Assembly (NCBI GenBank): GCA_900315125.1
Contig: OMXT01000035.1
Coordinates: 1-52,667 of the forward strand
Length of the DNA stretch: 52,667 nt
Source: an uncultured Eubacteriales bacterium
GTDB taxonomy: Bacteria; Bacillota; Clostridia; Peptostreptococcales; Anaerovoracaceae
Direction of reading: 5' to 3'
Made by a program: the position numbers and the translations under genes
The notes under the pieces: model-generated
Told to the model about the DNA's origin: nothing
The model's input: only the letters and a program-made list of their open reading frames with translations
Database searches by the model: none
Shown here: one piece after another, positions 1 through 8,622 of the stretch
Numbering within the stretch: the first letter of the stretch is position 1
How the letters are laid out: each line of letters begins with the position of its first letter

Positions 1-168
1 ATTCTATCACAAGAAGGTGGCCTCTATTTTATTCTCTCGGATTATCCTCTTCTCCCTAAAACCTCCACATCTATTTTACACTAACGAAGCATCGTGTGCA
101 GCAGCTGAATTTCTGCGGTTTATCGTTATATTGCCGGAAGATAAGGGAGGCGGTCAGAGGGATTTATA
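1..168. other. Non-coding left edge
   Basis: No reading frame on either strand has a plausible start and ribosome binding site, and no RNA gene or clear repeat is visible. It precedes the promoter of the glycosyltransferase operon and probably belongs to the intergenic region from the next gene outside the window. Confidence 0.5.
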
Positions 169-197
169 TTGAAGAAAAGTGGAAATTGGTTTATATT
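169..197 (+). promoter_or_regulatory. Sigma-A promoter of the glycosyltransferase-glf operon
   Basis: TTGAAG at 169-174 and TATATT at 192-197 are separated by exactly 17 bases. The start codon at 238 lies about 35 bases after the expected transcription start, with an AAAGGA binding site between. Confidence 0.55.
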
Positions 198-237
198 AGA
201 TAAGATGGCTTTTGTTAAGTAATAAAGGAAACAGAGA

Positions 238-1254
238 ATGAAATTATTAACGATTACTGTTCCATGCTATAACTCCCAGGATTACATGAGGCACTGCGTC
301 GATACGCTCCTGCCCGGGGGTGATGATGTGGAAATACTGATAGTCGACGATGGCTCTTCCGATGACACCGCTTCCATTGCTGATGAACTGGCTGCCGCCC
401 ATCCGGGTATCGTCCGCGCAATACACCAGGAGAACCGTGGGCACGGCGGCGCCGTCATGACGGGCATCCGGGAGGCAGCCGGCATGTATTTTAAAGTAGT
501 GGATTCTGACGACTGGGTGGATAAAGATGCTTATACAAGTGTACTCAATACACTGCGCCAGTTTTCTTCTGAAGAGGAACCTGTCGACATGCTGGTTTCA
601 AACTATGTCTATGAAAAGCAGGGGGCCGTTCATAAGAAGGTCGTCTCTTATCATCACTCCCTGCCCGCCGGCCGTGTTCTCACATGGGATAAGACCCGGC
701 ACTTTCCCCGGGGGCATTATCTGCTGATGCATGCCCTCATATACAGGACCGGGCTTCTAAGAGAATCCGGGCTGAACCTGCCATGGCATACGTTCTACGT
801 TGACAACCTCTATGCCTATGTTCCCCTTCAGCGCGTCCGCAGATTCTATTATCTTGATGTGGATTTCTATCGTTACTTTATCGGCCGTTCGGACCAGTCC
901 GTTAACGAAAAGGTCATGATCAGCCGCATCGACCAGCAGATTCGTGTCAACCTCCAGATGATGCGGGATGTAGACGTAAAAGACATCGAAAACCATAAGC
1001 TGCGCAGCTATCTGGTCAACTACTTCGAGATCATTACAGCAGTTTCTTCCATATTGCTGTTCTGCGCCGGTACGGCCGAAGCCCTGGACAAAAAAGACAT
1101 GTTATGGAAAGAGATCGCAGAAGGCGATCCCTGGCTTTACCGAAAGATCCGCTACCGCATCATGGGATGGAGCCTTACTAAGCGCAATATTATTAATACA
1201 AAGGCAAATATCGGCGTGTACCGGATCGCTCAGAAAGTATTCGGGTTCAACTGA
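238..1254 (+). CDS. Family 2 glycosyltransferase
   Basis: A 338-residue GT-A type glycosyltransferase that should transfer a sugar from a nucleotide donor to a cell-surface polysaccharide or glycolipid. The N-terminal nucleotide-binding fold opens with a TVPCYN strand and carries DDGS near residues 37-40 and the metal-binding DSDDW near 89-93. No clear membrane spans are seen, so it is probably a cytoplasmic or membrane-associated enzyme. The ATG follows AAAGGA at normal spacing. It is 40 bases upstream of UDP-galactopyranose mutase in the same operon, so galactofuranose transfer is a reasonable guess, but the donor cannot be read from the sequence. The family call is firm; the specificity is not. 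Confidence 0.9.
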   Translation: MKLLTITVPCYNSQDYMRHCVDTLLPGGDDVEILIVDDGSSDDTASIADELAAAHPGIVRAIHQENRGHGGAVMTGIREAAGMYFKVVDSDDWVDKDAYTSVLNTLRQFSSEEEPVDMLVSNYVYEKQGAVHKKVVSYHHSLPAGRVLTWDKTRHFPRGHYLLMHALIYRTGLLRESGLNLPWHTFYVDNLYAYVPLQRVRRFYYLDVDFYRYFIGRSDQSVNEKVMISRIDQQIRVNLQMMRDVDVKDIENHKLRSYLVNYFEIITAVSSILLFCAGTAEALDKKDMLWKEIAEGDPWLYRKIRYRIMGWSLTKRNIINTKANIGVYRIAQKVFGFN

Positions 1255-1294
1255 TTCACACAGCAATAAACGCAGCAGGAGAATTTAACAGCAT

Positions 1295-2416
1295 ATGTAC
1301 GATTTTATCATAGCAGGAAGCGGCCTGAGCGGCGCGGTTTTCGCGCGCCAGATGCTGGATCAGGGGCGGAGTTGCCTGATCCTTGAGCGCCGCCCGCATA
1401 TCGGCGGAAATATTTATACCGAAGAAGTAAGCGGCATTCAAGTTCACCGGTACGGTGCCCATATCTTTCACACGAATGACAGCCGCGTTTGGGAATATGT
1501 AAACAGGTTTGCGGAATTCAACCGCTTTACCAACAGCCCTGTGGCGAATTACCACGATGAACTTTATAACCTCCCCTTCAATATGAACACATTTTACGAG
1601 ATGTGGGGCGTCCGCACGCCGGAGGAAGCAAAGGCGAAAATTGAGGAGCAGCGCCGCTCGCATTACTCGGAGCATCCGAAAAACCTCGAAGAACAGGCGA
1701 TAAACCTTGTGGGTACGGATATTTACGAAAAGCTGATAAAAGGATACACAGAAAAACAGTGGGGCCGTCCCTGCACAGAGCTCCCGGCATTCATCATCCG
1801 CCGCCTCCCCGTCCGTTTTACCTATGACAACAATTATTTCAACGCCCGGTACCAGGGCATTCCTGTCGGCGGATACACACGCATGATAGAGAACATGCTC
1901 CAGGGCGCAGAGATCCGATTGGGCACAGACTACCTTGAAGACAGAGAATACTGGGATTCTCAGGCGAAACACGTGTTTTACACCGGAGCCATTGACGCGT
2001 TTTACAGCGAGAGCCTCGGTCCCCTGGAATTCCGAAGCCTGCGCTTTGAAACAGAGGTCCTGAACGAGCAGAATCACCAGGGGAATGCGGTGATCAATTA
2101 TACCGATGCGGAAACGCCCTATACCCGAATCATAGAGCACAAACATTTTGAACAGCTGAACGGCCAGCTGACGGAGCCTGATCCGCAGTCAGGGCCGAAA
2201 ACCGTGATCACCAGGGAATACAGCGTTCCCTGGGAACCGGGGATGGAAGCATACTATCCTGTGAACGACGCCAGGAACAAAGACCTGTATGACCGTTACC
2301 GCGCCCTTGCTGAGCGGGAATCGAAAGTGCTCTTCGGGGGACGGCTGGGCCTGTACCGATATATGGATATGGATGTCGCCGTATCCGAAGCCCTGAAACT
2401 GGCCGAGAAATTTTAG
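1295..2416 (+). CDS. glf: UDP-galactopyranose mutase
   Basis: A 373-residue flavoprotein that interconverts UDP-galactopyranose and UDP-galactofuranose, the donor for galactofuranose in surface glycans. The N-terminus has the FAD-binding GSGLSG turn (residues 8-13), then an ERRPHIGGN segment, then the HIFHTND motif typical of the family. The C-terminus contains the conserved LFGGRLGLYRYMDMD region that closes the FAD site. Length matches the usual 365-390 residues. An AGGAG site lies 13 bases before the ATG, which is a little long. It is the second gene after a glycosyltransferase, and a strong hairpin follows its stop. A two-gene unit without other polysaccharide genes is small for a surface-glycan locus. 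Confidence 0.95.
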   Translation: MYDFIIAGSGLSGAVFARQMLDQGRSCLILERRPHIGGNIYTEEVSGIQVHRYGAHIFHTNDSRVWEYVNRFAEFNRFTNSPVANYHDELYNLPFNMNTFYEMWGVRTPEEAKAKIEEQRRSHYSEHPKNLEEQAINLVGTDIYEKLIKGYTEKQWGRPCTELPAFIIRRLPVRFTYDNNYFNARYQGIPVGGYTRMIENMLQGAEIRLGTDYLEDREYWDSQAKHVFYTGAIDAFYSESLGPLEFRSLRFETEVLNEQNHQGNAVINYTDAETPYTRIIEHKHFEQLNGQLTEPDPQSGPKTVITREYSVPWEPGMEAYYPVNDARNKDLYDRYRALAERESKVLFGGRLGLYRYMDMDVAVSEALKLAEKF

Positions 2417-2435
2417 CACCACCAAAAAACACACT

Positions 2436-2467
2436 GGGAGCCCCTTCGATCAGAGGCTCCCGTTTTT
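2436..2467. terminator. Bidirectional intrinsic terminator between convergent operons
   Basis: GGGAGCC at 2436-2442 pairs with GGCTCCC at 2455-2461. On the plus strand a run of five T follows (2463-2467). On the minus strand the stem is followed within a few bases by six T. It sits between the convergent stops of glf and the VTT-domain gene. Confidence 0.85.
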
Positions 2468-3222
2468 CATTTGATTTTTTCATAGATCCTGTCGATCCAT
2501 GCCATGAGCTTTTTCTTGAAAATAAAGCAGAGCAGAAGAATGACGGCAACGATGATCCCGAAGATGATCATCAGCTTATAATCCTTCTGCATGAACATGG
2601 ACCCGAAGATGAGGCTGCCCAGCATGCCCGGGATCCTGGCAAGATTGGACAGCAGCAGAAATGCCCTGAATTTCATGTCCGATACGCCCGCAAGGTAACA
2701 CAGCAGGTCCTTCGGCATCCCGGGAATCAGGTAGAGAAGGAATACGATAATATATGCCCTCTCGCTGTTCAGCCGCTCAATATAATAATCCATTTTTTCA
2801 TCGCCAGCCATCATCCGAACGGCGTCCTTACCCAGGAAACGGGCGATACCATAGGCGACGGCCGTACCCGCCACCGAACCGGTCAGCGACAGCAGCAGTC
2901 CCAGGGGAATGCCGAACAGGGATCCTGCAGCAAACTGGAATACTTCACCTGGCAGAACGAATACGACCACCTGAAAAACCTGGGCAGCCAGGAACACAGC
3001 AATGCTCAGTCCGTGGAAGCTCTGGAGATAATGCACTGCCTCCTGGTAACTGTTAAACCGTGTGACCAGATCCCTGTTGATCACAAGGAAATAACCCGGG
3101 ATGCCCACCACGATCAGCAGGAGCAGAGCAAACTTGGCTATCGTGGTAAAACGCTCCCAGCGCTGCCGGCGCCGTTCCTCTTCGGTGAGTTCATTGCTGT
3201 TCGTTTTCTTATCTCTTCCCAA
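2467..3222 (-). CDS. TVP38/TMEM64 family (VTT domain) membrane protein
   Basis: A 251-residue polytopic membrane protein of the SNARE-associated/VTT (DedA-like) family. After a charged cytoplasmic N-terminus there is a first membrane span (residues about 28-48). The core then carries the family patterns FVLPGEVFQFAAGSLFG, a glycine-rich GSVAGTAVAYG re-entrant segment, and LYLIPGMPKDLLCYLAG. A last span precedes a lysine-rich tail. Homologues are implicated in lipid scrambling or transport, and the substrate here is unknown. The start is TTG, chosen because a run of G (AGGGGGGAT) lies eight bases upstream and no better ATG exists. It begins 29 bases after the PLP lyase stop and is the last gene of the mutSL-miaA transcription unit. 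Confidence 0.85.
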   Translation of the reverse strand: MGRDKKTNSNELTEEERRRQRWERFTTIAKFALLLLIVVGIPGYFLVINRDLVTRFNSYQEAVHYLQSFHGLSIAVFLAAQVFQVVVFVLPGEVFQFAAGSLFGIPLGLLLSLTGSVAGTAVAYGIARFLGKDAVRMMAGDEKMDYYIERLNSERAYIIVFLLYLIPGMPKDLLCYLAGVSDMKFRAFLLLSNLARIPGMLGSLIFGSMFMQKDYKLMIIFGIIVAVILLLCFIFKKKLMAWIDRIYEKIK

Positions 3223-3251
3223 AACGGATCCCCCCTGTCGTATCCGCTGAA

Positions 3252-4553
3252 TCAGTCCAGTTTCAGCAGCCCCATTTTAAACAGCCGGTCCGCTGCCATC
3301 ATGATGCCCAGCTTGGCATGTTCATAGGTCAGACCGCCCTGATAGTAAACGATATATGGTTCCCGAATCGGCGCATCAGCGCTGAGCTCAATGGATGATC
3401 CGTCAACAAAGGCTCCTGAGGCCATGACCACCTTATCCTCGTATCCCGGCATATCCCAGGGTTCCGGCGTTACAAAGGAATCAACCGGGGCAGCTGCCTG
3501 GATCCCCTGACAGAATGCGACCACTGCCTCCGGCGATCCCAGCCTGACAGCCTGTATGATATCGCTCCTTTTATCATTGATACCGGGGCATACATCATAA
3601 CCCAGGTCATGGAAGAATCGGCCGCAGAGAGCAGCTCCCTTCGCTGCTCCCTTCACAACGCCCGGCGCCAGGAACATGCCCTGGAGTATGGTACGGGACT
3701 GCCCGAACGTCAGCCCGCACTCGCCGCCGATGCCCGGACAGGTCAGCCGGTAGGCGATCCGGTCGATCAGTTCCTTCTTACCTGCTACATAACCGCCGGA
3801 AAGAGCCAGTCCCCCGCCGGGATTCTTTATCAGCGATCCTGCCATAATGTCGACGCCTGCTTCTGTGGGTTCCCGGTAATCCAGAAATTCACCATAGCAG
3901 TTGTCTGCCATGCAGATGATGTCCGGACGCAGTTCGTGGACATAATCCGCCCATTCTCCGATCTGTTCTACTGTCATCGCTCTTCGCCAGCTGTACCCTG
4001 TAGAACGCTGAACGCAGCACATGCGGGTCTTCTCTGTGATGGCACGCTTCACGCCCTCGAGATCGATATTTCCGTCAGGCAGAAGATCAACAGATTTATA
4101 TGTGATTCCAAACTCTTTAAGTGATCCCATACCTTCGCCCCGGATCCCGATGACCTCCTCCAGCGTATCATAAGGGCCTCCGGTACAGTATATCATTTCG
4201 TCACCAGGCCGGAGAATGCCTGAAAGTGTGATTGCCAAAGCGTGGGTCCCGTTGACGATCTGTGTACGGACCAGTGCTGCCTCTGTCCCGAAAATATCCG
4301 CGTATACCCTTTCCGTGGCTGCCCTTCCGGGATCATCATAGCCGTATCCCGTATTCCAGCCGAAGTGGACATTGCTGATCCGTTCTTTCTGAAACGCAGC
4401 CGTAACCTTATACTGGTTAAATTCAGCGATTTTGTCTCTTGCGGCAAAGGCTGGCTGGACTTTTCTCTCTTCTTCTTCCGTAAACCGGATGACTTCCGGA
4501 CTTATGTCAAAGCGCCGGGCCAGTATTTCTTCTATATTGCGATCTCTTTCCAT
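3252..4553 (-). CDS. Methionine gamma-lyase family PLP enzyme (aluminium-resistance protein family)
   Basis: A 433-residue PLP-dependent enzyme of fold type I resembling the Met_gamma_lyase family (Bacillus YnbB type), often annotated as aluminium-resistance protein. Visible features are a glycine-rich N-terminal NTGYGYDDPGR segment (about 66-76), the cofactor aspartate in ADNCYGEF (D217) and the Schiff-base lysine in SLIKNPGGG (K243), followed by a glycine-rich GGYVAGKK stretch. Family knowledge suggests C-S lyase chemistry on sulphur amino acids, but the physiological substrate is not established. It lies 27 bases after the recombinase gene and 29 before the VTT protein. An AAAGGA site supports the ATG. 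Confidence 0.85.
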   Translation of the reverse strand: MERDRNIEEILARRFDISPEVIRFTEEEERKVQPAFAARDKIAEFNQYKVTAAFQKERISNVHFGWNTGYGYDDPGRAATERVYADIFGTEAALVRTQIVNGTHALAITLSGILRPGDEMIYCTGGPYDTLEEVIGIRGEGMGSLKEFGITYKSVDLLPDGNIDLEGVKRAITEKTRMCCVQRSTGYSWRRAMTVEQIGEWADYVHELRPDIICMADNCYGEFLDYREPTEAGVDIMAGSLIKNPGGGLALSGGYVAGKKELIDRIAYRLTCPGIGGECGLTFGQSRTILQGMFLAPGVVKGAAKGAALCGRFFHDLGYDVCPGINDKRSDIIQAVRLGSPEAVVAFCQGIQAAAPVDSFVTPEPWDMPGYEDKVVMASGAFVDGSSIELSADAPIREPYIVYYQGGLTYEHAKLGIMMAADRLFKMGLLKLD

Positions 4554-4580
4554 CCGCGATAATTCCTTTCTGTTTCCCTG

Positions 4581-5756
4581 TTATTCTGTCTTTTTATTCT
4601 CTGCCTCATGGGCATATTTTTCTGTTTCCAGCCGCTCGGTTTCCCATTCCAGCTCTTTAACCATATCTCTCTTGGCGCCGATCCGCTGGCGCGCATAAAG
4701 CTGGGTCGTCGTAACCTGTTCATGGTCCAGGAGCGCTGCCACGTCATATATGGAATTGCCTCTGCCTATGAGGCTGGTCGCTGCCGTTGCCCTGAGTTTA
4801 TGAGGACTGTATCCGGCGCTGCGGGACGTTTTCATGGCGATCGATGTATATTTTTTCACCAGTTCCCGGATCTGCCGCTGTGTCATGCGGCGGCCCTGCA
4901 GTGAAAGGAATAATGCGTCCTGGTTCTCCGGAAGGAGCTCGCTGTCATCCTTCCTCTCATTATGGATATAGTCTTCCACCACCATGGTAACAGACTGATT
5001 CAGGGGCATGAGGGACTCTTTCCCTCTCTTGCGGTAAATCGTAAATTCGCCCCGGCTGAAATTGAAAGAGGAAATATTCAGCTGCTGGAGCTCCGACAGA
5101 CGGAGGCCATAGGTCAGAAAGAGGATCAGAATGGCTTTGTCCCTCTTCTTCGTTTTCTCCCAGTACGCCTTCTCGTGAGCCGTAAGTCCCGTGCCCGTGC
5201 TTACCGCATCCAGCATGACCATGACTTCGTCATCCTGGAGCGCCTTGATTTCCCGTTCACTCGCCTTTTGTACGCGGATGGGATCAAAGCCGTCTGTGAT
5301 ATTTTCGGCAATGACGCCGTCCCTGTACAGCTGTTTGAACATGACCGACAGGGAGGATTTCTTTCTGGCCAGCGTTTTATTGTGGTTTTCGTAGACAACA
5401 ATGTTCTTTTCTGTCTCCACTCTGTACCTGCGGCAATAGTCCAGGAACATATTGACATCTTCTGCCTTTACTCTGTCCATCTCGGAAGCAGTCACATCTT
5501 TCGGAATTTCTGCTCTGGTCAGGCTGGTCTCTTTAACCAGATACTGAAAGAAGAAGCGGATATCATGCAGATAAGCAAGCCGCGTCATGGGCAGTACGTT
5601 TCCCCGCAGATAGATAAAAAAGCCGCGGAGGAATCCGGGAAGCTCTCTCTCGATTTCCTCACATTCCTCATCGGTCCGAACCTCTGCTTCCACAATATTA
5701 TCCGGCTTGCTGCTCTTATTGTGAATGATTATTTTCTTATTCTGTCCCTGATCCAC
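4581..5756 (-). CDS. Tyrosine recombinase (XerC/D-like), embedded in the miaA operon
   Basis: A 391-residue tyrosine recombinase with an N-terminal SAM-like core-binding domain (about 35-155) and a C-terminal catalytic domain. All active-site residues are seen: Arg219 in TYGLRLSEL, Lys about 243 in the YRKRGKE hairpin, His319 and Arg322 in SPHKLR, His345 in LDHEQ and the nucleophile Tyr354 in QLYAR. A charged coiled C-terminus of about 35 residues follows. The GTG at 5756 is preferred because GGGAG lies eight bases upstream; a GTG at 5777 has a poorer site. It overlaps the end of miaA by 28 bases. No attachment sites, excisionase or cargo surround it, so it looks like a resident chromosomal gene. 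Chromosome dimer resolution or a local inversion role are both possible. Confidence 0.85.
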   Translation of the reverse strand: MDQGQNKKIIIHNKSSKPDNIVEAEVRTDEECEEIERELPGFLRGFFIYLRGNVLPMTRLAYLHDIRFFFQYLVKETSLTRAEIPKDVTASEMDRVKAEDVNMFLDYCRRYRVETEKNIVVYENHNKTLARKKSSLSVMFKQLYRDGVIAENITDGFDPIRVQKASEREIKALQDDEVMVMLDAVSTGTGLTAHEKAYWEKTKKRDKAILILFLTYGLRLSELQQLNISSFNFSRGEFTIYRKRGKESLMPLNQSVTMVVEDYIHNERKDDSELLPENQDALFLSLQGRRMTQRQIRELVKKYTSIAMKTSRSAGYSPHKLRATAATSLIGRGNSIYDVAALLDHEQVTTTQLYARQRIGAKRDMVKELEWETERLETEKYAHEAENKKTE

Positions 5757-6679
5757 AGATTCATCTCCCTGATACACGATTCTTCATCCAGATAGGATGA
5801 AATATCGAACCACTTCATATCATGATACCGCCGCAGCCACGTCATCTGCCGCTTGGCCAGATGGCGGGTATTTCTCTTTATGAGGCGCACGGCTTCTTCT
5901 CTTGGATATTCGCCGTGAAGAAAGCCGATCAGTTCTTTGTACCCTATCCCCTTCATAGAAATATCATTTTCATCCAGCCCCCGCTGCAGCAGACCCCGGA
6001 CCTCGTCCTCAAGCCCCTGTTCCAGGAGCACATCCACCCGCCGGTCGATCCTCCCGTACAGTTCTGCCCGGTCTCTTGTCAGACCGATGAGCACAGGGTT
6101 GTATTCCTTTCTGGGTCTGAGATCCGTCGCGAAATTTCTGACAGGATTTCCGGACTCCGCAGCCTCCAGTGCGCGGATCACTTTCTTTAAATTATTAGGG
6201 TGAATCCGGGAAGCCGCATCGGGATCCTTTTCCTGCAGCAGCCCATAGACAGCCTCCGGGCCTTTCTCTTCCGCAAGGTCATACATTTTGCGCCGGAATC
6301 CGTCATCCCGGGGCGGTGCGCTGAAATCCATATCATATATTATTGAGTCGAGATAGAGACCGGTTCCGCCGGCGATCACAGGCATCTTTCCTTTTTGAAG
6401 GATCTCCGCGATTGCTGCCTGGGCCAGTTCCTGATACTTCGCCACGGAGAAATCCTCTCCTGGATCGATTTCATCCACAAGATAATGCTTTACTCTTCTG
6501 CGTTCCTCCGGCGTGGGTTTGGCGCTGCCGATATCCATATACTTATAAAGCTGCATGGAATCACAGGAAACGATCTCTCCCCCCACAGCAAGAGCAGCCT
6601 CTATGGCAAAGTGTGTCTTGCCCACAGCAGTCGGCCCGCAGATGCAAATGATTGTATGATTCATATTTTCCATAATCAT
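5729..6679 (-). CDS. miaA: tRNA dimethylallyltransferase
   Basis: A 316-residue enzyme that adds a dimethylallyl group to N6 of A37 in tRNAs reading codons that begin with U. The P-loop GPTAVGKT is at residues 14-21. The family signature DSMQLYKYMDIGSAKPT follows at about 40-56, and the C-terminal part has the TRHLAKRQMTWLRR region that contacts tRNA. Length is normal. The ATG overlaps the mutL stop as ATGA, so the two are probably translationally coupled; an ATG two codons later (6673) is an alternative start. The 3' end overlaps the recombinase gene. MutL next to MiaA is a common bacterial arrangement. Confidence 0.95.
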   Translation of the reverse strand: MIMENMNHTIICICGPTAVGKTHFAIEAALAVGGEIVSCDSMQLYKYMDIGSAKPTPEERRRVKHYLVDEIDPGEDFSVAKYQELAQAAIAEILQKGKMPVIAGGTGLYLDSIIYDMDFSAPPRDDGFRRKMYDLAEEKGPEAVYGLLQEKDPDAASRIHPNNLKKVIRALEAAESGNPVRNFATDLRPRKEYNPVLIGLTRDRAELYGRIDRRVDVLLEQGLEDEVRGLLQRGLDENDISMKGIGYKELIGFLHGEYPREEAVRLIKRNTRHLAKRQMTWLRRYHDMKWFDISSYLDEESCIREMNLWIRDRIRK

Positions 6680-8622
6680 GCCCGTTTAAACATCTTCTCT
6701 ATATCGTAGTGCGAAAAGCGGATCACCGTCGGTCTGCCGTGGGGGCAGGAAAAGGGATTGGCGCACTGCCGCAGGTCTGACAAAAGTGCACTCATCTCTT
6801 CCGGCGAGAGACGGTCATGGGCCTTGATCGCCGCCTTGCATGAGCGGGTGATCAGTTTATCGATCACCGCCTGATTTCGCCGTTTTCCCATGCTCCCCAT
6901 CTGGCCCACATAGTCCTTCAGAAACGATTCCGATTCACTGATCTCCATGAAATATGGGATCTCTTTTACGATATATTCCACCGGTCCGAATTCTTCTATG
7001 CCATATCCCATATCCAAAAGGTCAGGAAGCCACAGATCCTCCTCTTCCTTCATGGCAGGAGAAACATCGAATGTAAAGGGCGTCATGATCAGCTGGCCCG
7101 GTTTGTTATCCGACAGATATTCCCCCACCAGTTTCTCATAAAATATCCGTTCCTGGGCTGCGTGCTGATCGATCATGTAGAAATGATCGCTGTCCACCGC
7201 TGTAATATAAGTGTCAAACACGGAGCCAGTGATCCGTAGCTTAGAAAAATCAAAGGGCATCGTTCCCTCCGGTTCAAGATCAAAGTCCTCAGCGCCGTAC
7301 TCCCGGATATTCCCTGTTTTCTCTGGCTGTTCCCTGCCGTTTTCTGCCTTTCTACTTTGTTCGCGTTTCAGTGACAATATATTTTTTATGTCAATTTGCT
7401 CATCCGCATATTCTTCGCCGGCATAGAGAACTGATTGGTCAGTCCTTTTAATTTCAATATATTTGGCGATTTTTGATTTTTCCAAATCGCGTCCCTCTGA
7501 AGGTTTACAATAACCATTATGCTCATTTAACTTCGATGCCGCATATTTATTGCCATTTTCGCGGATATCCCTGTGATCGTCTCTGCTGCTCTTCCTGTTT
7601 TCTCCCCGAACGAAATAATCCCCCGCCTCAACGATGGCATCATCTGCTGCCAGAGCCTGACGCACTGCCGCACTGATCAGTGAACTGATCTTTCGCTCAT
7701 CATGAAAACGCACTTCTCTCTTGTTCGGGTGGATGTTGACGTCGACATCTTCCGGACTGACCTGCAGCAGAAGAAAGATGACCGGGAACCTGCCGGAGAA
7801 GAGCCGCTCTCTGTAGCCCTCTGTGACGCCCTTTTCCATGACCCGGCTTTTCACTACGCGGCCGTTCACGAAGTACACCTGCTCTCTCCGTGTCGTTCGC
7901 GAGAGAGAAGGTCTTGAGATACATCCTGTGACCTGATAAGCGCCTTCTGTATAATCCAGCGGGATCAGATCGCCGTATTCTTTTCGCTGATATACAGACA
8001 TTACGGTCTTCAGTATATCGCCGCTGCCGGGACTGGTGAAGAGGATCCTGCCGTTATTGATCATCTGGAACCGTATGTCTGGAAATGCGATGGAGATCTC
8101 AGAAAAGAACTCTATAATAAGACCGCTCTCTGCCCCGTCAGATTTCAGGAATTCTCTCCTGGCAGGGGTATTATAAAACAGATCGCTGACAATGATTGTC
8201 GTTCCTTCCGGACATCCCACCGCGCTGTTTTCTATTACCTCTCCGCCGTGGATCGTGACCCTTGTCCCTGCCTTTTCCCCTGCAGGTCTTGTGATCAGAG
8301 AGACACGGGTCACAGCAGCGATGCTTGCCAGAGCCTCGCCCCGGAATCCCAGGCTGTGAACAGATGCCAGGTCGGAAAGAGACTGTATCTTGCTGGTAGC
8401 ATGTCGGAGAAACGCCGTCTCTGCCTCCGTTCTGGGAATGCCGCAGCCATTGTCTGTGACGCGGATAAACGTCTTGCCGCCGCCCCGGATCTCCAGTGTA
8501 ACGCGGGACGCGCCTGCGTCGATGGAATTCTCGACCAGTTCCTTGACAACGGAAATCGGCCGTTCTATCACTTCTCCGGCTGCGATCTTATCGGAAACTG
8601 TTTTTTCTAATACCTTAATCAT
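6676..8622 (-). CDS. mutL: DNA mismatch repair protein MutL, endonuclease type
   Basis: A 648-residue MutL. The N-terminal GHKL ATPase shows ELVENSIDAGA, DNGCGIP and GFRGEALASI. A less conserved, charged linker (about 330-450) joins it to the C-terminal dimerisation domain. That domain has the endonuclease motif DQHAAQERIFYE and the SCPHGRPT zinc-site motif near the end. The protein is therefore expected to be a nicking MutL, as in bacteria that lack MutH. The ATG at 8622 is preferred over an adjacent TTG because AAGGA lies eight bases before it. It overlaps the end of mutS by eight bases and overlaps miaA downstream, so mutS-mutL-miaA form one operon. Confidence 0.97.
   Translation of the reverse strand: MIKVLEKTVSDKIAAGEVIERPISVVKELVENSIDAGASRVTLEIRGGGKTFIRVTDNGCGIPRTEAETAFLRHATSKIQSLSDLASVHSLGFRGEALASIAAVTRVSLITRPAGEKAGTRVTIHGGEVIENSAVGCPEGTTIIVSDLFYNTPARREFLKSDGAESGLIIEFFSEISIAFPDIRFQMINNGRILFTSPGSGDILKTVMSVYQRKEYGDLIPLDYTEGAYQVTGCISRPSLSRTTRREQVYFVNGRVVKSRVMEKGVTEGYRERLFSGRFPVIFLLLQVSPEDVDVNIHPNKREVRFHDERKISSLISAAVRQALAADDAIVEAGDYFVRGENRKSSRDDHRDIRENGNKYAASKLNEHNGYCKPSEGRDLEKSKIAKYIEIKRTDQSVLYAGEEYADEQIDIKNILSLKREQSRKAENGREQPEKTGNIREYGAEDFDLEPEGTMPFDFSKLRITGSVFDTYITAVDSDHFYMIDQHAAQERIFYEKLVGEYLSDNKPGQLIMTPFTFDVSPAMKEEEDLWLPDLLDMGYGIEEFGPVEYIVKEIPYFMEISESESFLKDYVGQMGSMGKRRNQAVIDKLITRSCKAAIKAHDRLSPEEMSALLSDLRQCANPFSCPHGRPTVIRFSHYDIEKMFKRA

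Noticed and set aside
4581-5756. Recombinase as evidence of an integrated mobile element
   Set aside because: No flanking repeats, excisionase, replication or cargo genes, and it overlaps miaA; treated as a resident gene.
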